Positions 33,932 through 41,875 of a DNA stretch of 64,000 nucleotides are shown one piece after another; the stretch's first letter is position 1; each line of letters begins with the position of its first letter. The DNA comes from Paracoccus sediminicola. Its GTDB lineage: Bacteria > Pseudomonadota > Alphaproteobacteria > Rhodobacterales > Rhodobacteraceae. A model generated the notes under the pieces. It was not told where the DNA came from. It worked only from the letters and a program-made list of their open reading frames with translations, and did no database searches. The position numbers were made by a program, and so were the translations under genes. The DNA is taken from positions 992,001 to 1,056,000 of the forward strand of contig NZ_CP115768.1 of assembly GCF_027912835.1 (NCBI RefSeq), given 5' to 3'.

Positions 33932-35029
33932 TCAGCTCAGCGGTGACGATTCACTCAGATGATGGGCGATCAGCCGGTCCACCGCCTTGCGGCGCGACAT
34001 GATCGGGGCGGCGAGCGGATAGCGGAAATCCGCGTCGAACAGCTCGGGGAAGATCATCTCCAGCTCGGCCCGCCCCTCCGCAGAGAGGCTGCCCAGAAAC
34101 TCTTTGCCGAGATACAGCGACTCGGTCCATGCGCCGTTGCTGAGCACGCAGCTATGCGCTTCAAGCAGCAGGTGGAAATAGGTGAAAGGCACATTGCCAT
34201 CATGCAGGCGGACGCCCGGCACCCCAAGCAGCTTGATCGCCGGGATCAGCACATGGGCCGTGCCGGCCAGTGCCTGCGTGATCGCCGAAGAGATCCGGAC
34301 GCGGTGCTGCGGTGACAACATCAGATCCGTCGCGGGCCGGGCTTTACCGAGGCTGCCGGCAGAGATCACCACCGGCCGCAGGTTGGGCAGGGCGAGCAGC
34401 TCTTGCGGCTGCACCTCGCGAGACCCGATCCAGAGTATCGGCATCGCGCGGCCCGAAGCCGTAATGACAAGATCGCCCTCGCTCAGGTCTTCGACCGGGC
34501 GCGGCCCGTCGGGCGTTTCGATCAGCGTGCCGTTGCAGAAACACGGGGCGGGCAGGGTGCTATAGGGGATCGAGCGGGGCTGCGATCGGGATACCACGGT
34601 CAGGTCGGTCCCGTCGGGCGGCTCTTTGCCATCCTGCCAGATATAGAACTCGGTCGCACTCGTTTCCCGGTCGCTATTGGTGCCCATCGTGCCGGTATAG
34701 ACGGTGTATTCGGTGCCGGTATCAGGGTCGCGGAACAGGATCAGCCCGGTGCTGGTGATCTGAGTCCCGGCGCCATAGCTGACGCCGTTGATCGTCGCGG
34801 GTTCGGCAAGACGCTGTTGGCTGCTGTCGCTTTCCAAAAAGCCGGTGTCGTCGTCGGTCACGACCACGGCTTCCTTGCCGCCGCCATTATAGGTAAAGAC
34901 CTGCCCCGCCGAGACCTCGGGCAGGCCGTTGCTCGCCTCGTCAATCGTCAGGCCGGGGTTGGTGCCACCGGAGACCCAGGTGAAAGCGCCGTCGGCGTCA
35001 AGCAGCCCGCCAAATGAATAATCCGCCAT
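33932..35029 (-). CDS. Hint-domain protein
   Basis: 365 residues. The C-terminal half (from about 163) is a Hint_2 domain of the intein/hedgehog superfamily as common in Rhodobacteraceae: CFCNGTLIETPDGPRPVEDLSEGDLVIT, LSPQHRVRI and LLLEAHSCVLSNGAWTESLYLG. The N-terminal half is Gly/Thr/Asp-rich and reads like a secreted beta-structured segment, without a classical signal peptide. Whether it self-cleaves is unknown; the usual N-terminal nucleophile Cys and the later His are present. I start at ATG 35029 (MADYSFGGLL), with GGGGGG upstream. It lies downstream of the opp operon on the same strand, 160 bases after oppF, with no terminator seen between. Confidence 0.82.
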   Translation of the reverse strand: MADYSFGGLLDADGAFTWVSGGTNPGLTIDEASNGLPEVSAGQVFTYNGGGKEAVVVTDDDTGFLESDSSQQRLAEPATINGVSYGAGTQITSTGLILFRDPDTGTEYTVYTGTMGTNSDRETSATEFYIWQDGKEPPDGTDLTVVSRSQPRSIPYSTLPAPCFCNGTLIETPDGPRPVEDLSEGDLVITASGRAMPILWIGSREVQPQELLALPNLRPVVISAGSLGKARPATDLMLSPQHRVRISSAITQALAGTAHVLIPAIKLLGVPGVRLHDGNVPFTYFHLLLEAHSCVLSNGAWTESLYLGKEFLGSLSAEGRAELEMIFPELFDADFRYPLAAPIMSRRKAVDRLIAHHLSESSPLS

Positions 35030-35189
35030 CACACCCCCCGTCTGAATGGTTAAGCTGGCGAGACCTTCAGCGAAGTATCGCACACCGGCACCAGCGATGT
35101 CGCCGGGTTAAGATCAGATGCGGGAACCGCGTTCAACAGGGCGTGAGCTAATAAAGGTTAATAATTCCGCGCATCTGTTGCCTTGGTGC

Positions 35190-36230
35190 CTAAACGGGTT
35201 CGGCCTCGGCCTCTGCCGCGCGCGCAATTTCTGCGTCATCCAACGGACCCGGGAAATGGCAGGCGGTCAGATGCTGGGGATCGCCGATCAGTTCGGGCAC
35301 CCGCTCGGCGCAGGCCGGCTGCGCGCGCGGGCAGCGGGTGCGGAAGACGCAGCCCGAGGGGGGCGACATGGGCGAGGGCAGTTCGCCGGTCAGGGGGATG
35401 ATGGTCTTGGACCGTTCGAGATCCGGGTCCGGCACAGGCACCGCAGAAAGCAGCGCCTGGGTATAGGGATGCTGCGGCTGTGCATAGAGCGACTCGGCCT
35501 CGGCCAGTTCCATCACCCGGCCCAGATACATGACCAGCACCCGGTCCGAGATATGCTTCACCACCGACAGGTCATGGGCGATGAAGATCAGCGCCAGCCC
35601 GAGATCGCGTTGCAGATCGCCCAGAAGATTGATGACCTGCGCCTGGATCGAGACATCCAGCGCCGAGACGGGCTCGTCGCAGATCACCAGCTTGGGCTCG
35701 ACGATCAGGGCGCGGGCGATGCCGATGCGCTGACACTGCCCGCCCGAGAATTCATGCGGATAGCGGTTGATCTGGTTGGGCAGCAGACCGACACGCTCCA
35801 TCATCTGCTTGACGCGGGTCTTGACCTCGGCGCGGGGCAGAGAGGGGTGATGCGTGCGCAGCGGCTCGGCGATGATCTGGCCTACGGTCATGCGCGGGTT
35901 CAGCGAGGCCAGCGGGTCCTGGAACACCATCTGGATGTCGCTGCGATATTTCAGCATCCGGCGCGGGCTCAGCCCGATCAGATCGGTGCCGTCCTGCCAT
36001 GTTGCCGTGCCCGTCGCCGGGGCAAGCCCGATCAGCGCGCGGGCCAGCGTCGATTTGCCCGAGCCAGATTCGCCCACGATCCCCAGCGTTTCGCCGGGTT
36101 GCAGCGTGAAGTCCACGCCGCCCACCGCATGAAGCAGCCGGGGCGGGGTCCAGGGCATGTCGCCTTCGCGGCGGATGTCGAAGGTCACGCGCAGATCGCG
36201 CACATCGAGCAGCGGCTTAGCGTTGGTCAT
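35190..36230 (-). CDS. oppF: Oligopeptide ABC transporter ATP-binding protein OppF
   Basis: 346 residues. Walker A GESGSGKST, Q-loop MVFQDPLASLNPRMTVGQI, ABC signature FSGGQCQRIGIARAL, Walker B LVICDEPVSALD and the H-switch His in IFIAHDLSVV are all complete. The C-terminal oligopeptide-transporter extension is present (GELPSPMSPPSGCVFRTRCPRAQPAC), where Cys residues are typical of Opp/Dpp ATPases. It overlaps oppD by 14 bases. ATG 36230 is chosen since it gives MTNAKPLLDVRDLRVTF; a longer frame upstream is shadow. Last gene of the opp operon; works with OppD at the inner membrane. Confidence 0.95.
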   Translation of the reverse strand: MTNAKPLLDVRDLRVTFDIRREGDMPWTPPRLLHAVGGVDFTLQPGETLGIVGESGSGKSTLARALIGLAPATGTATWQDGTDLIGLSPRRMLKYRSDIQMVFQDPLASLNPRMTVGQIIAEPLRTHHPSLPRAEVKTRVKQMMERVGLLPNQINRYPHEFSGGQCQRIGIARALIVEPKLVICDEPVSALDVSIQAQVINLLGDLQRDLGLALIFIAHDLSVVKHISDRVLVMYLGRVMELAEAESLYAQPQHPYTQALLSAVPVPDPDLERSKTIIPLTGELPSPMSPPSGCVFRTRCPRAQPACAERVPELIGDPQHLTACHFPGPLDDAEIARAAEAEAEPV

Positions 36231-37341
36231 CGGGAAGCTCCTGCGGGGTTCCGGCACTGGCGGGGCCGACGGTGACGCCGTCCTTAATCTGCGGCTCGGG
36301 CTCCGGGGTGGAGGCCGCGCCCTGTTCATCGGCGGCAGCCTCGATGGGCAGGTCGTCATGGGCGGGCGGCCCGGCGCGGACGGCTTCGATCGGGGCGTGA
36401 CAGGCACGCTCGCGCCCCGGCGCAAAACCGTCGAGCGGCGGCATGGTGGTCCGGCAACGCTCCATCACATAGTCGCAGCGCGGCGCGAAGGGACAGCCGG
36501 CGGGCGGCCGGGTCATGTTGGGCGGGCTGCCGGGAATGGCGGAAAGCCGGTCGCCCTTCTGATCGACGCGCGGGATCGCCGCCAGCAGGCCCTGGGTATA
36601 GGGGTGGCTGGGATCGGCGAAGGCGGGGTCGGTGGGGGCGCGTTCCATCACCCGGCCGCCATACATCACCATCACCCGCTCGCACGAACCTGCCACGACG
36701 CCGAGATCATGGGTGATGAGGATCATCGCCATGCCGAATTCGTCCTGCAATTCATCCAGCAGCGTCATGATCTGCGCCTGAACCGTCACGTCGAGCGCGG
36801 TGGTCGGTTCATCCGCGATCAGCAGATCGGGCTTGCACAGAAGCGCCATCGCGATCATCACCCGCTGCCGCATTCCGCCGGAAAATTCATGCGGAAACAG
36901 CCGCGCACGGCCCCTGGCGTCGGGAATGCGCACCGCATCCAGCATACGGATCGATTCATCGACCGCTTCGCGCTTCGACATGCCATGATGCAACACCAGC
37001 ACCTCGGCCATCTGGTCGGCGACCCGCATATAAGGGTTGAGCGAGGTCATCGGGTCCTGGAACACCATCGCGATCCGCTCGGCCCGGATCTTGTTCAGCA
37101 GCTTCGGCTTCGCGTTCAGGATCTCCTGCCCGTCGAAGGTGACGCTGCCGGTGGCGCGGCCATTCTTGGCCAGCAGCCCCATGATCGAAAAGGCAAGCTG
37201 CGATTTGCCCGACCCCGATTCGCCCACGATGCCGAGCGTCTCGCCCCGGTCGAGCGACAGGTTGATGCCGTTGACGGCGTGCACATCGCCATCATTGGTC
37301 TGGAAGGTGACGTTCAGATCCTTGACGTTCAGCAAAGCCAT
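36217..37341 (-). CDS. oppD: Oligopeptide ABC transporter ATP-binding protein OppD
   Basis: 374 residues. Complete ATPase set: Walker A GESGSGKSQ, Q-loop MVFQDPMTSLNPYMRV, signature FSGGMRQRVMIAMAL, Walker B LLIADEPTTALD and H-switch ITHDLGVV. The extension GSPPNMTRPPAGCPFAPRC is the Opp/Dpp family tail. The last ~60 residues (from about 310) are Pro/Glu/Ala-rich and longer than usual. The ATG shares one base with the oppC stop, and its end overlaps oppF by 14 bases, so the genes are tightly coupled. Confidence 0.95.
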   Translation of the reverse strand: MALLNVKDLNVTFQTNDGDVHAVNGINLSLDRGETLGIVGESGSGKSQLAFSIMGLLAKNGRATGSVTFDGQEILNAKPKLLNKIRAERIAMVFQDPMTSLNPYMRVADQMAEVLVLHHGMSKREAVDESIRMLDAVRIPDARGRARLFPHEFSGGMRQRVMIAMALLCKPDLLIADEPTTALDVTVQAQIMTLLDELQDEFGMAMILITHDLGVVAGSCERVMVMYGGRVMERAPTDPAFADPSHPYTQGLLAAIPRVDQKGDRLSAIPGSPPNMTRPPAGCPFAPRCDYVMERCRTTMPPLDGFAPGRERACHAPIEAVRAGPPAHDDLPIEAAADEQGAASTPEPEPQIKDGVTVGPASAGTPQELPDDQR

Positions 37342-38270
37342 CAGCGGTCCCTCGGGTCCAGAGCGTCGCGCAGCCCGTCTCCGATGAAGAACAGCGCGAA
37401 CAGGGTGACGCAGAAGAAACCGAGCGGGAAGCCAAGCTGCCAGATCGTCCCGTAACGCATCGTGCCGGCCCCCTCCGAGATCAGCGCCCCCCAGGAGGTC
37501 AGCGGTTCCTGCACGCCGAGGCCGAGGAACGAGATGAAGCTTTCGGTCAGGATCATCAGCGGGACCAGCAGCGTGGCATAGACGGCGACGACGCCCAGCA
37601 GGTTGGGCACGATATGGCGCAGGATGATCTTCCATGTCGGCACGCCGGTGGCGCGCGCCGCCTCGATGAATTCGCGGTTCTTCAGCGTCAGGGTCTGGCC
37701 GCGCACGATGCGCGACATTTCCAGCCACGAGATCAGCCCGATGCCGAGAAACAGCATCTCCAGCCGTCGGCCGAAGATCACCAGCAGCAGGATCAGCACG
37801 AACATATAAGGGATCGACAGCAGGATATCGACGATCCGCATCATCACCTGATCGGTGCGCCCGCCGACATAGCCCGAGGTCGCGCCGTAAAGCGTGCCGA
37901 CCACCACGGCGACAAGCGCGCCGACCGTGCCGACCATCAGCGAGATCCGCGTGCCCATGACCGTACGGGCATAGATGTCGCGGCCCAGATCGTCGGTGCC
38001 GAAATAATGCCCGTTCTCGAGCGAGGGCGCGCCCTGCGTGGCCGCCGAGCCCATCACCATGAAGTCGATGGAATCGTAATCCCATTCCGCGAGATACAGC
38101 CCGAAGATCGCAAACAGGACCACCAGCACCAGAACGATCAGCGCGACCATCGCCGCCTTGTTCTTCACGAAACGCTTGCGGGCATCGGCCCAGGGGCTGC
38201 GGCCCCTGACCTCTTCCGCCGCCATACGGTCCGAGAGGCCCTTGATTTTATCGTGTTCGATCATGGTCAT
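37341..38270 (-). CDS. oppC: Oligopeptide ABC transporter permease OppC
   Basis: 309 residues. A cytoplasmic N-terminal stretch with the OppC_N feature (RGRSPWADARKRFVKNKAAMVALIVLVLVVLFAIFG) is followed by about five more helices. The BPD_transp_1 domain shows GTDDLGRDIYARTVMGTRISL and the EAA loop EAARATGVPTWKIILRHIVPNL. It forms the inner-membrane channel with OppB. The start is ATG 38270 (MTMIEHDK); ATG 38264 is an alternative. Four bases separate it from the oppB stop. Confidence 0.95.
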   Translation of the reverse strand: MTMIEHDKIKGLSDRMAAEEVRGRSPWADARKRFVKNKAAMVALIVLVLVVLFAIFGLYLAEWDYDSIDFMVMGSAATQGAPSLENGHYFGTDDLGRDIYARTVMGTRISLMVGTVGALVAVVVGTLYGATSGYVGGRTDQVMMRIVDILLSIPYMFVLILLLVIFGRRLEMLFLGIGLISWLEMSRIVRGQTLTLKNREFIEAARATGVPTWKIILRHIVPNLLGVVAVYATLLVPLMILTESFISFLGLGVQEPLTSWGALISEGAGTMRYGTIWQLGFPLGFFCVTLFALFFIGDGLRDALDPRDR

Positions 38271-38274
38271 GTCA

Positions 38275-39198
38275 TCAATACCTGATCTTGGGGTCGATCC
38301 ACGCATAGAGGATATCGACGATTAGGCTGAACAATATGGTCAGCGCACCGACAAGGATCGTGACCCCCATCATCACCGCATAGTCGCGGTTCAGCGCCGA
38401 ATCGACGAAGCTCTTGCCGATCCCGCCGGTCGAGAAATACATGTCGATCACCACCGAGCCGGTGATCATCGACACGAAAGCCGGCCCCAGATAAGAGATC
38501 ACCGGCAGCAGCGCGGGTTTCAGCGCGTGTTTCCAGATCACCCGACGTTCCGGCAGGCCCTTGGCGCGGGCGGTGCGGATATGATTCGAACTCAGCACCT
38601 CCAGCATCGACGACCGGGTGATCCGGGCAATCGACGCCATATACGAGGTGCCAAGCGCGATCACCGGCATGATCCAGTAATCGGGGTTGTTGAAGCTCCA
38701 CCCGCCGCCGGGCAGCCAGCCGAGCGAGAGGGTGAAGATCAGCACCAGGATCGGGGCCATGACGAAATTCGGCAGCACCTGCGCCCCGATCGAGATGCCG
38801 ACGGCCAGATAGTCCAGCCATGAATTCTGCCGGACCGCCGCCGCCGCGCCGAGTGCCACGCCGACCACGACCGCCAGAATGAAGGACAGCAGACCATAGG
38901 TTAGCGTCACCGGGAAGCCGGCGGCGATGATCTCGTTCACCGAGCGGTCGGGATAGACGAAGCTGGGGCCGAAATCGAAATGCCGCAGAATGCCCCAGAC
39001 GTAATCGACGATCTGCTTCCACAAAGGGTCGTCCAGCCCGTATTTCGCCTCGAGATTGGCGAGCACCTGCGCCGGCACTTCGCGTTCCTGAGTGAAAGGC
39101 CCGCCGGGGGCGGCATGCATCAGCATGAAAGAAAAGATGATCAGCAATAGCAGGGTCGGGATGGCAACAGCCAGCCGTCGCAGAATATATCCGAACAT
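38275..39198 (-). CDS. oppB: Oligopeptide ABC transporter permease OppB
   Basis: 307 residues with six predicted helices. The N terminus MFGYILRRLAVAIPTLLLLIIFSFMLMHAAPGGPF is diagnostic for OppB/DppB permeases, and the EAA loop is seen as RTARAKGLPERRVIWKHALKPALLPV. It ends DILYAWIDPKIRY, also typical. It pairs with OppC in the inner membrane. Upstream, a 99-base gap with a strong hairpin separates it from the binding-protein gene, an arrangement that usually lowers permease relative to binding-protein expression. Confidence 0.95.
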   Translation of the reverse strand: MFGYILRRLAVAIPTLLLLIIFSFMLMHAAPGGPFTQEREVPAQVLANLEAKYGLDDPLWKQIVDYVWGILRHFDFGPSFVYPDRSVNEIIAAGFPVTLTYGLLSFILAVVVGVALGAAAAVRQNSWLDYLAVGISIGAQVLPNFVMAPILVLIFTLSLGWLPGGGWSFNNPDYWIMPVIALGTSYMASIARITRSSMLEVLSSNHIRTARAKGLPERRVIWKHALKPALLPVISYLGPAFVSMITGSVVIDMYFSTGGIGKSFVDSALNRDYAVMMGVTILVGALTILFSLIVDILYAWIDPKIRY

Positions 39199-39251
39199 TC
39201 TCTGGTTCCGATTGGGTGCCCGAGAGCGTGACGCGAGAAGCGATGTGAAAC

Positions 39252-39280
39252 GACCGGGACAGGTCCGCCCCGTCCCGGTC
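39252..39280 (-). other. Intercistronic hairpin between oppA and oppB
   Basis: A nine-base perfect inverted repeat, GACCGGGAC (39252-39260) and GTCCCGGTC (39272-39280), with an 11-base loop. On the reverse strand it lies 18 bases after the oppA stop and 54 before oppB, with no T-run after it. Such hairpins protect the upstream message and thin out read-through in other binding-protein operons. Confidence 0.55.
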
Positions 39281-39297
39281 CGCGATATGGCGACGCC

Positions 39298-40902
39298 TTA
39301 TTCGGCGGCGATATACATGTCCTTGCCGTACCAGCTGTTCATCACGTTATCGAACGGCAGACCCTTCACATAGGGCTTGATCATATCGACCTGCGCATAG
39401 TGGTAGATCGGGATCAGCGGCAGTTCCTGCGCGAGGATCTGCTCGGCCTGGGTATATTGCTCGTTCGGGTTCTCCGAGGTGACGGCCTCATCCAGCAACG
39501 CGTCGTAATCGGCATTGTTGAACTCGCCGTAATTCGAGCCGGTCGACCGGAAATAGTCGAGGAAGGTCGAAGCTTCGTTATAGTCCGCGCACCACGCATA
39601 GCGGGCCAGTTCGAAATCCTGTTCCTGCATGCGGTCGGTGTGGACCTTCCACTCCATGTTGTTCAGCGTGAGGTTCACGCCAAGCGGTTTCCACATCTGC
39701 TGCGCGACCACGGCGATCTTCTTGTGATCCTCCGACGTATTGTAGTTCAGGGTCAGGTTCAGCGGGTTGTCGGGACCGAAACCTGCCTCTTCCAGCAGGC
39801 GCTTGGCTTCCGCGACGCGGTCTTCCTGCGACATGGAGGCCATCTCGATCTCGGGCATCTCGAAGCCCTCCATCGCCCAATGGGTCCAGTTATAGGCGGG
39901 GCGCTGACCGCCCTGGAGCACCTGCTCGACGATGATGTCCCGGTCCAGGCCCAGCGTCAGCGCGCGGCGGATATTGGGGTCCTGCAATTCTTCGCGGCCC
40001 TTGTCGGACAAGTTGACCAGATAGGCATAGGAGCAGGCATAGGGAAGCGAATAGGCCTCTTCGGGGTATTCCTCCTTCAGGCGCGGATACTGGCCGGCGG
40101 GGATGTCGACACGGTCAAGCTCGCCCGACTGATAGCGGGTCAGCGCGACATTGATGTCGTTGACGGTGATCCCGTTCAGCTTTTCAAGGATCACGCTGTC
40201 GGCGTCCCAGTATTCCGGGTTCTTCTCCATGGTGATCTGAACGCCGAGATCGTGATCGGTCAGGACATATGCGCCGTTCCCGACCAGATTGCCGGCCTGC
40301 GTCCAGTCGTCGCCATGTTCGTCCACGACGCTTTTCAGCACCGGGAATGTCGTGGGATGGCTGAGCATCTTGATGAAATAGGGGGTCGGCTTGGTCAGCT
40401 TGACCTCCAGCGTGTTGTCGTCGATGGCGGTGGCACCGAGCGTGTCCAGCTCGGCCTCGCCATTCACGATCTCGCTGGCGTTGACGACGTTCATCAACTC
40501 GATGAACCAGGCATATTCCGACGCATTCGCCGGATCCACGGCGCGCTGCCAGCCATAGATGAAATCCTGCGCGGTCACCGGCTCTCCGTTCGACCACTTG
40601 GCCTCGGGGCGCAGGTTGAACGTATAGGTCAGGCCATCTTCAGAGACCTCGTAATCGGTGGCCACACCGGGCACCATGCCGCCTTGCAGGTCTTCGTTCA
40701 TCAGCCCCTCGAAGAGCTGGCGCAGCACGTCCGAGCCTTCGACATCGGTGTTCAGCTGCGGATCGGTGGTCTTGATCGCGTCGAGCAGCCAGAAATTATA
40801 TTCCTGAGTCTCGGCCAGCTCATCGCCATCGGCCACCGTGGCCGCAGTGGCGGGCAGGGCGAAGGACAGCGCGAGCGCGGTCGACATGAGGAGTTTCGTC
40901 AT
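39298..40902 (-). CDS. oppA: Oligopeptide-binding protein OppA
   Basis: 534 residues. A signal peptide (MTKLLMSTALALSFALPATA) leads to the periplasm. The SBP_bac_5 domain is recognisable: DPQLNTDVEGSDVLRQLFEGL, YTFNLRPEAKWSNGEPVTAQDFIYGWQR, LVGNGAYVLTDHDLGVQITMEKNPEYWD and RRALTLGLDRDII. Sequence and length are those of OppA/MppA (peptide and murein-tripeptide binding). It is not a lipoprotein. First gene of oppABCDF. A possible promoter lies about 55-80 bases upstream. ATG 40902 has GGGAG upstream. Confidence 0.95.
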   Translation of the reverse strand: MTKLLMSTALALSFALPATAATVADGDELAETQEYNFWLLDAIKTTDPQLNTDVEGSDVLRQLFEGLMNEDLQGGMVPGVATDYEVSEDGLTYTFNLRPEAKWSNGEPVTAQDFIYGWQRAVDPANASEYAWFIELMNVVNASEIVNGEAELDTLGATAIDDNTLEVKLTKPTPYFIKMLSHPTTFPVLKSVVDEHGDDWTQAGNLVGNGAYVLTDHDLGVQITMEKNPEYWDADSVILEKLNGITVNDINVALTRYQSGELDRVDIPAGQYPRLKEEYPEEAYSLPYACSYAYLVNLSDKGREELQDPNIRRALTLGLDRDIIVEQVLQGGQRPAYNWTHWAMEGFEMPEIEMASMSQEDRVAEAKRLLEEAGFGPDNPLNLTLNYNTSEDHKKIAVVAQQMWKPLGVNLTLNNMEWKVHTDRMQEQDFELARYAWCADYNEASTFLDYFRSTGSNYGEFNNADYDALLDEAVTSENPNEQYTQAEQILAQELPLIPIYHYAQVDMIKPYVKGLPFDNVMNSWYGKDMYIAAE

Positions 40903-40955
40903 AGGGTGATCTCCCGTGTTGGATGGGCGCGTCTCCTGCGCGCCGGAATGGAACA

Positions 40956-40983
40956 AGGTTAGGCAAATTCAACCGACAGGCAA
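40956..40983 (-). promoter_or_regulatory. Possible oppA promoter
   Basis: Reading the reverse strand, TTGCCT (40983-40978) and TAACCT (40961-40956) are 16 bases apart, a modest sigma-70-like match about 54 bases before oppA. The rest of the 298-base divergent gap to the TRAP genes holds no ORF or repeat I can support, apart from the opposing promoter at 41113-41141. Confidence 0.3.
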
Positions 40984-41112
40984 GGCTTCGCGACACATCA
41001 GGCGGGGACGCCGCGTCAAGTTGCGCATGGCGGGACGGCAAGCATCGCGATCCTCGCGGATGGCGGGCGCCGGGCGAAGGGGCTGCGCCGTGCCTGCCGC
41101 GCCGGTTTGGGG

Positions 41113-41141
41113 TTGAATGCGGCCCGCCCGGCAAGGATAAA
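41113..41141 (+). promoter_or_regulatory. Possible promoter of the TRAP permease genes
   Basis: TTGAAT (41113-41118), a 17-base spacer and GATAAA (41136-41141) form a good sigma-70-like promoter about 60 bases before the first TRAP gene, whose start has GGGGAGGAG upstream. Confidence 0.45.
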
Positions 41142-41200
41142 CGCAAATGCTTTACGCGCCGCGTCGCAACCGATGCGCGGCGCCACGGGGAGGAGTTCCG

Positions 41201-41875
41201 ATGAGTGGTCTGTTGGGCCTTGCGCGCGGCATAGACCGTTTCAACGCGGCGGTCGGCAAGGCGGTGTCCTGGCTGATTCTGCTGGCCGTTCTGGTCAGCG
41301 CCGGCAATGCGATCGTGCGCAAGGTGTTCAGCACCTCGTCGAATATGTGGCTGGAATTGCAGTGGTATCTGTACGGCGCGGCCTTCATGTGGGCGGCCGC
41401 CTATACGCTGCTTGAGAACGAGCATATCCGCATCGACATCGTCTATGGCGCCTGGTCGCGGCGGGTTCAGCACTGGATCGACCTGATCGGCCATGTGCTG
41501 TTTCTCATGCCCTTCACCGCGCTGATGATCTATTTCCTCTGGCCCTATGTCACCCGTTCCTATGCGCGCGGCGAGGTCTCGGCGAGCGCGGGCGGGCTGA
41601 TTCTCTGGCCGGCCAAGGCGATTCTGCTGATCGGCTTTCTGCTGCTGTTCCTTCAGGGCATTTCCGAGATCATCAAGAAGATCGCGGTGATGCGCGGTAA
41701 GATCGACGACCCGCATGAGCTGCGCGGCCATCACGCCCCGCTCGACATCGACGAGTCGCTGCGCGACGGGGCGGGCTTTGCCGATCCGGACCATCCGATG
41801 ACCGAGCTGGACCCCGACCGCGACACGGCGCGGCGCGACGGTCGCGACCACAGCGGGCGGGAGACGCGGTCATGA
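41201..41875 (+). CDS. TRAP transporter small permease (DctQ type)
   Basis: 224 residues with four helices (about 20-40, 50-70, 95-115 and 140-160). The DctQ pattern is clear: ISWLILLAVLVSAGNAIVRKVF-like first helix, MWLELQWYLYGAAFMWAAAYTLLENEHIRIDI, and a SASAGGLILWPAKAILLIGF final helix. A hydrophilic tail of about 45 residues, rich in Asp, Arg and His, follows the last helix. It pairs with the large permease, overlapping it by four bases. ATG 41201 fits the RBS and the first helix; an upstream ATG at 41147 adds Arg-rich shadow. Confidence 0.92.
   Translation: MSGLLGLARGIDRFNAAVGKAVSWLILLAVLVSAGNAIVRKVFSTSSNMWLELQWYLYGAAFMWAAAYTLLENEHIRIDIVYGAWSRRVQHWIDLIGHVLFLMPFTALMIYFLWPYVTRSYARGEVSASAGGLILWPAKAILLIGFLLLFLQGISEIIKKIAVMRGKIDDPHELRGHHAPLDIDESLRDGAGFADPDHPMTELDPDRDTARRDGRDHSGRETRS

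Noticed and set aside
39400..40962. 520-codon forward frame opposite oppA
   Set aside because: Shadow of oppA; no domain, no ribosome site.
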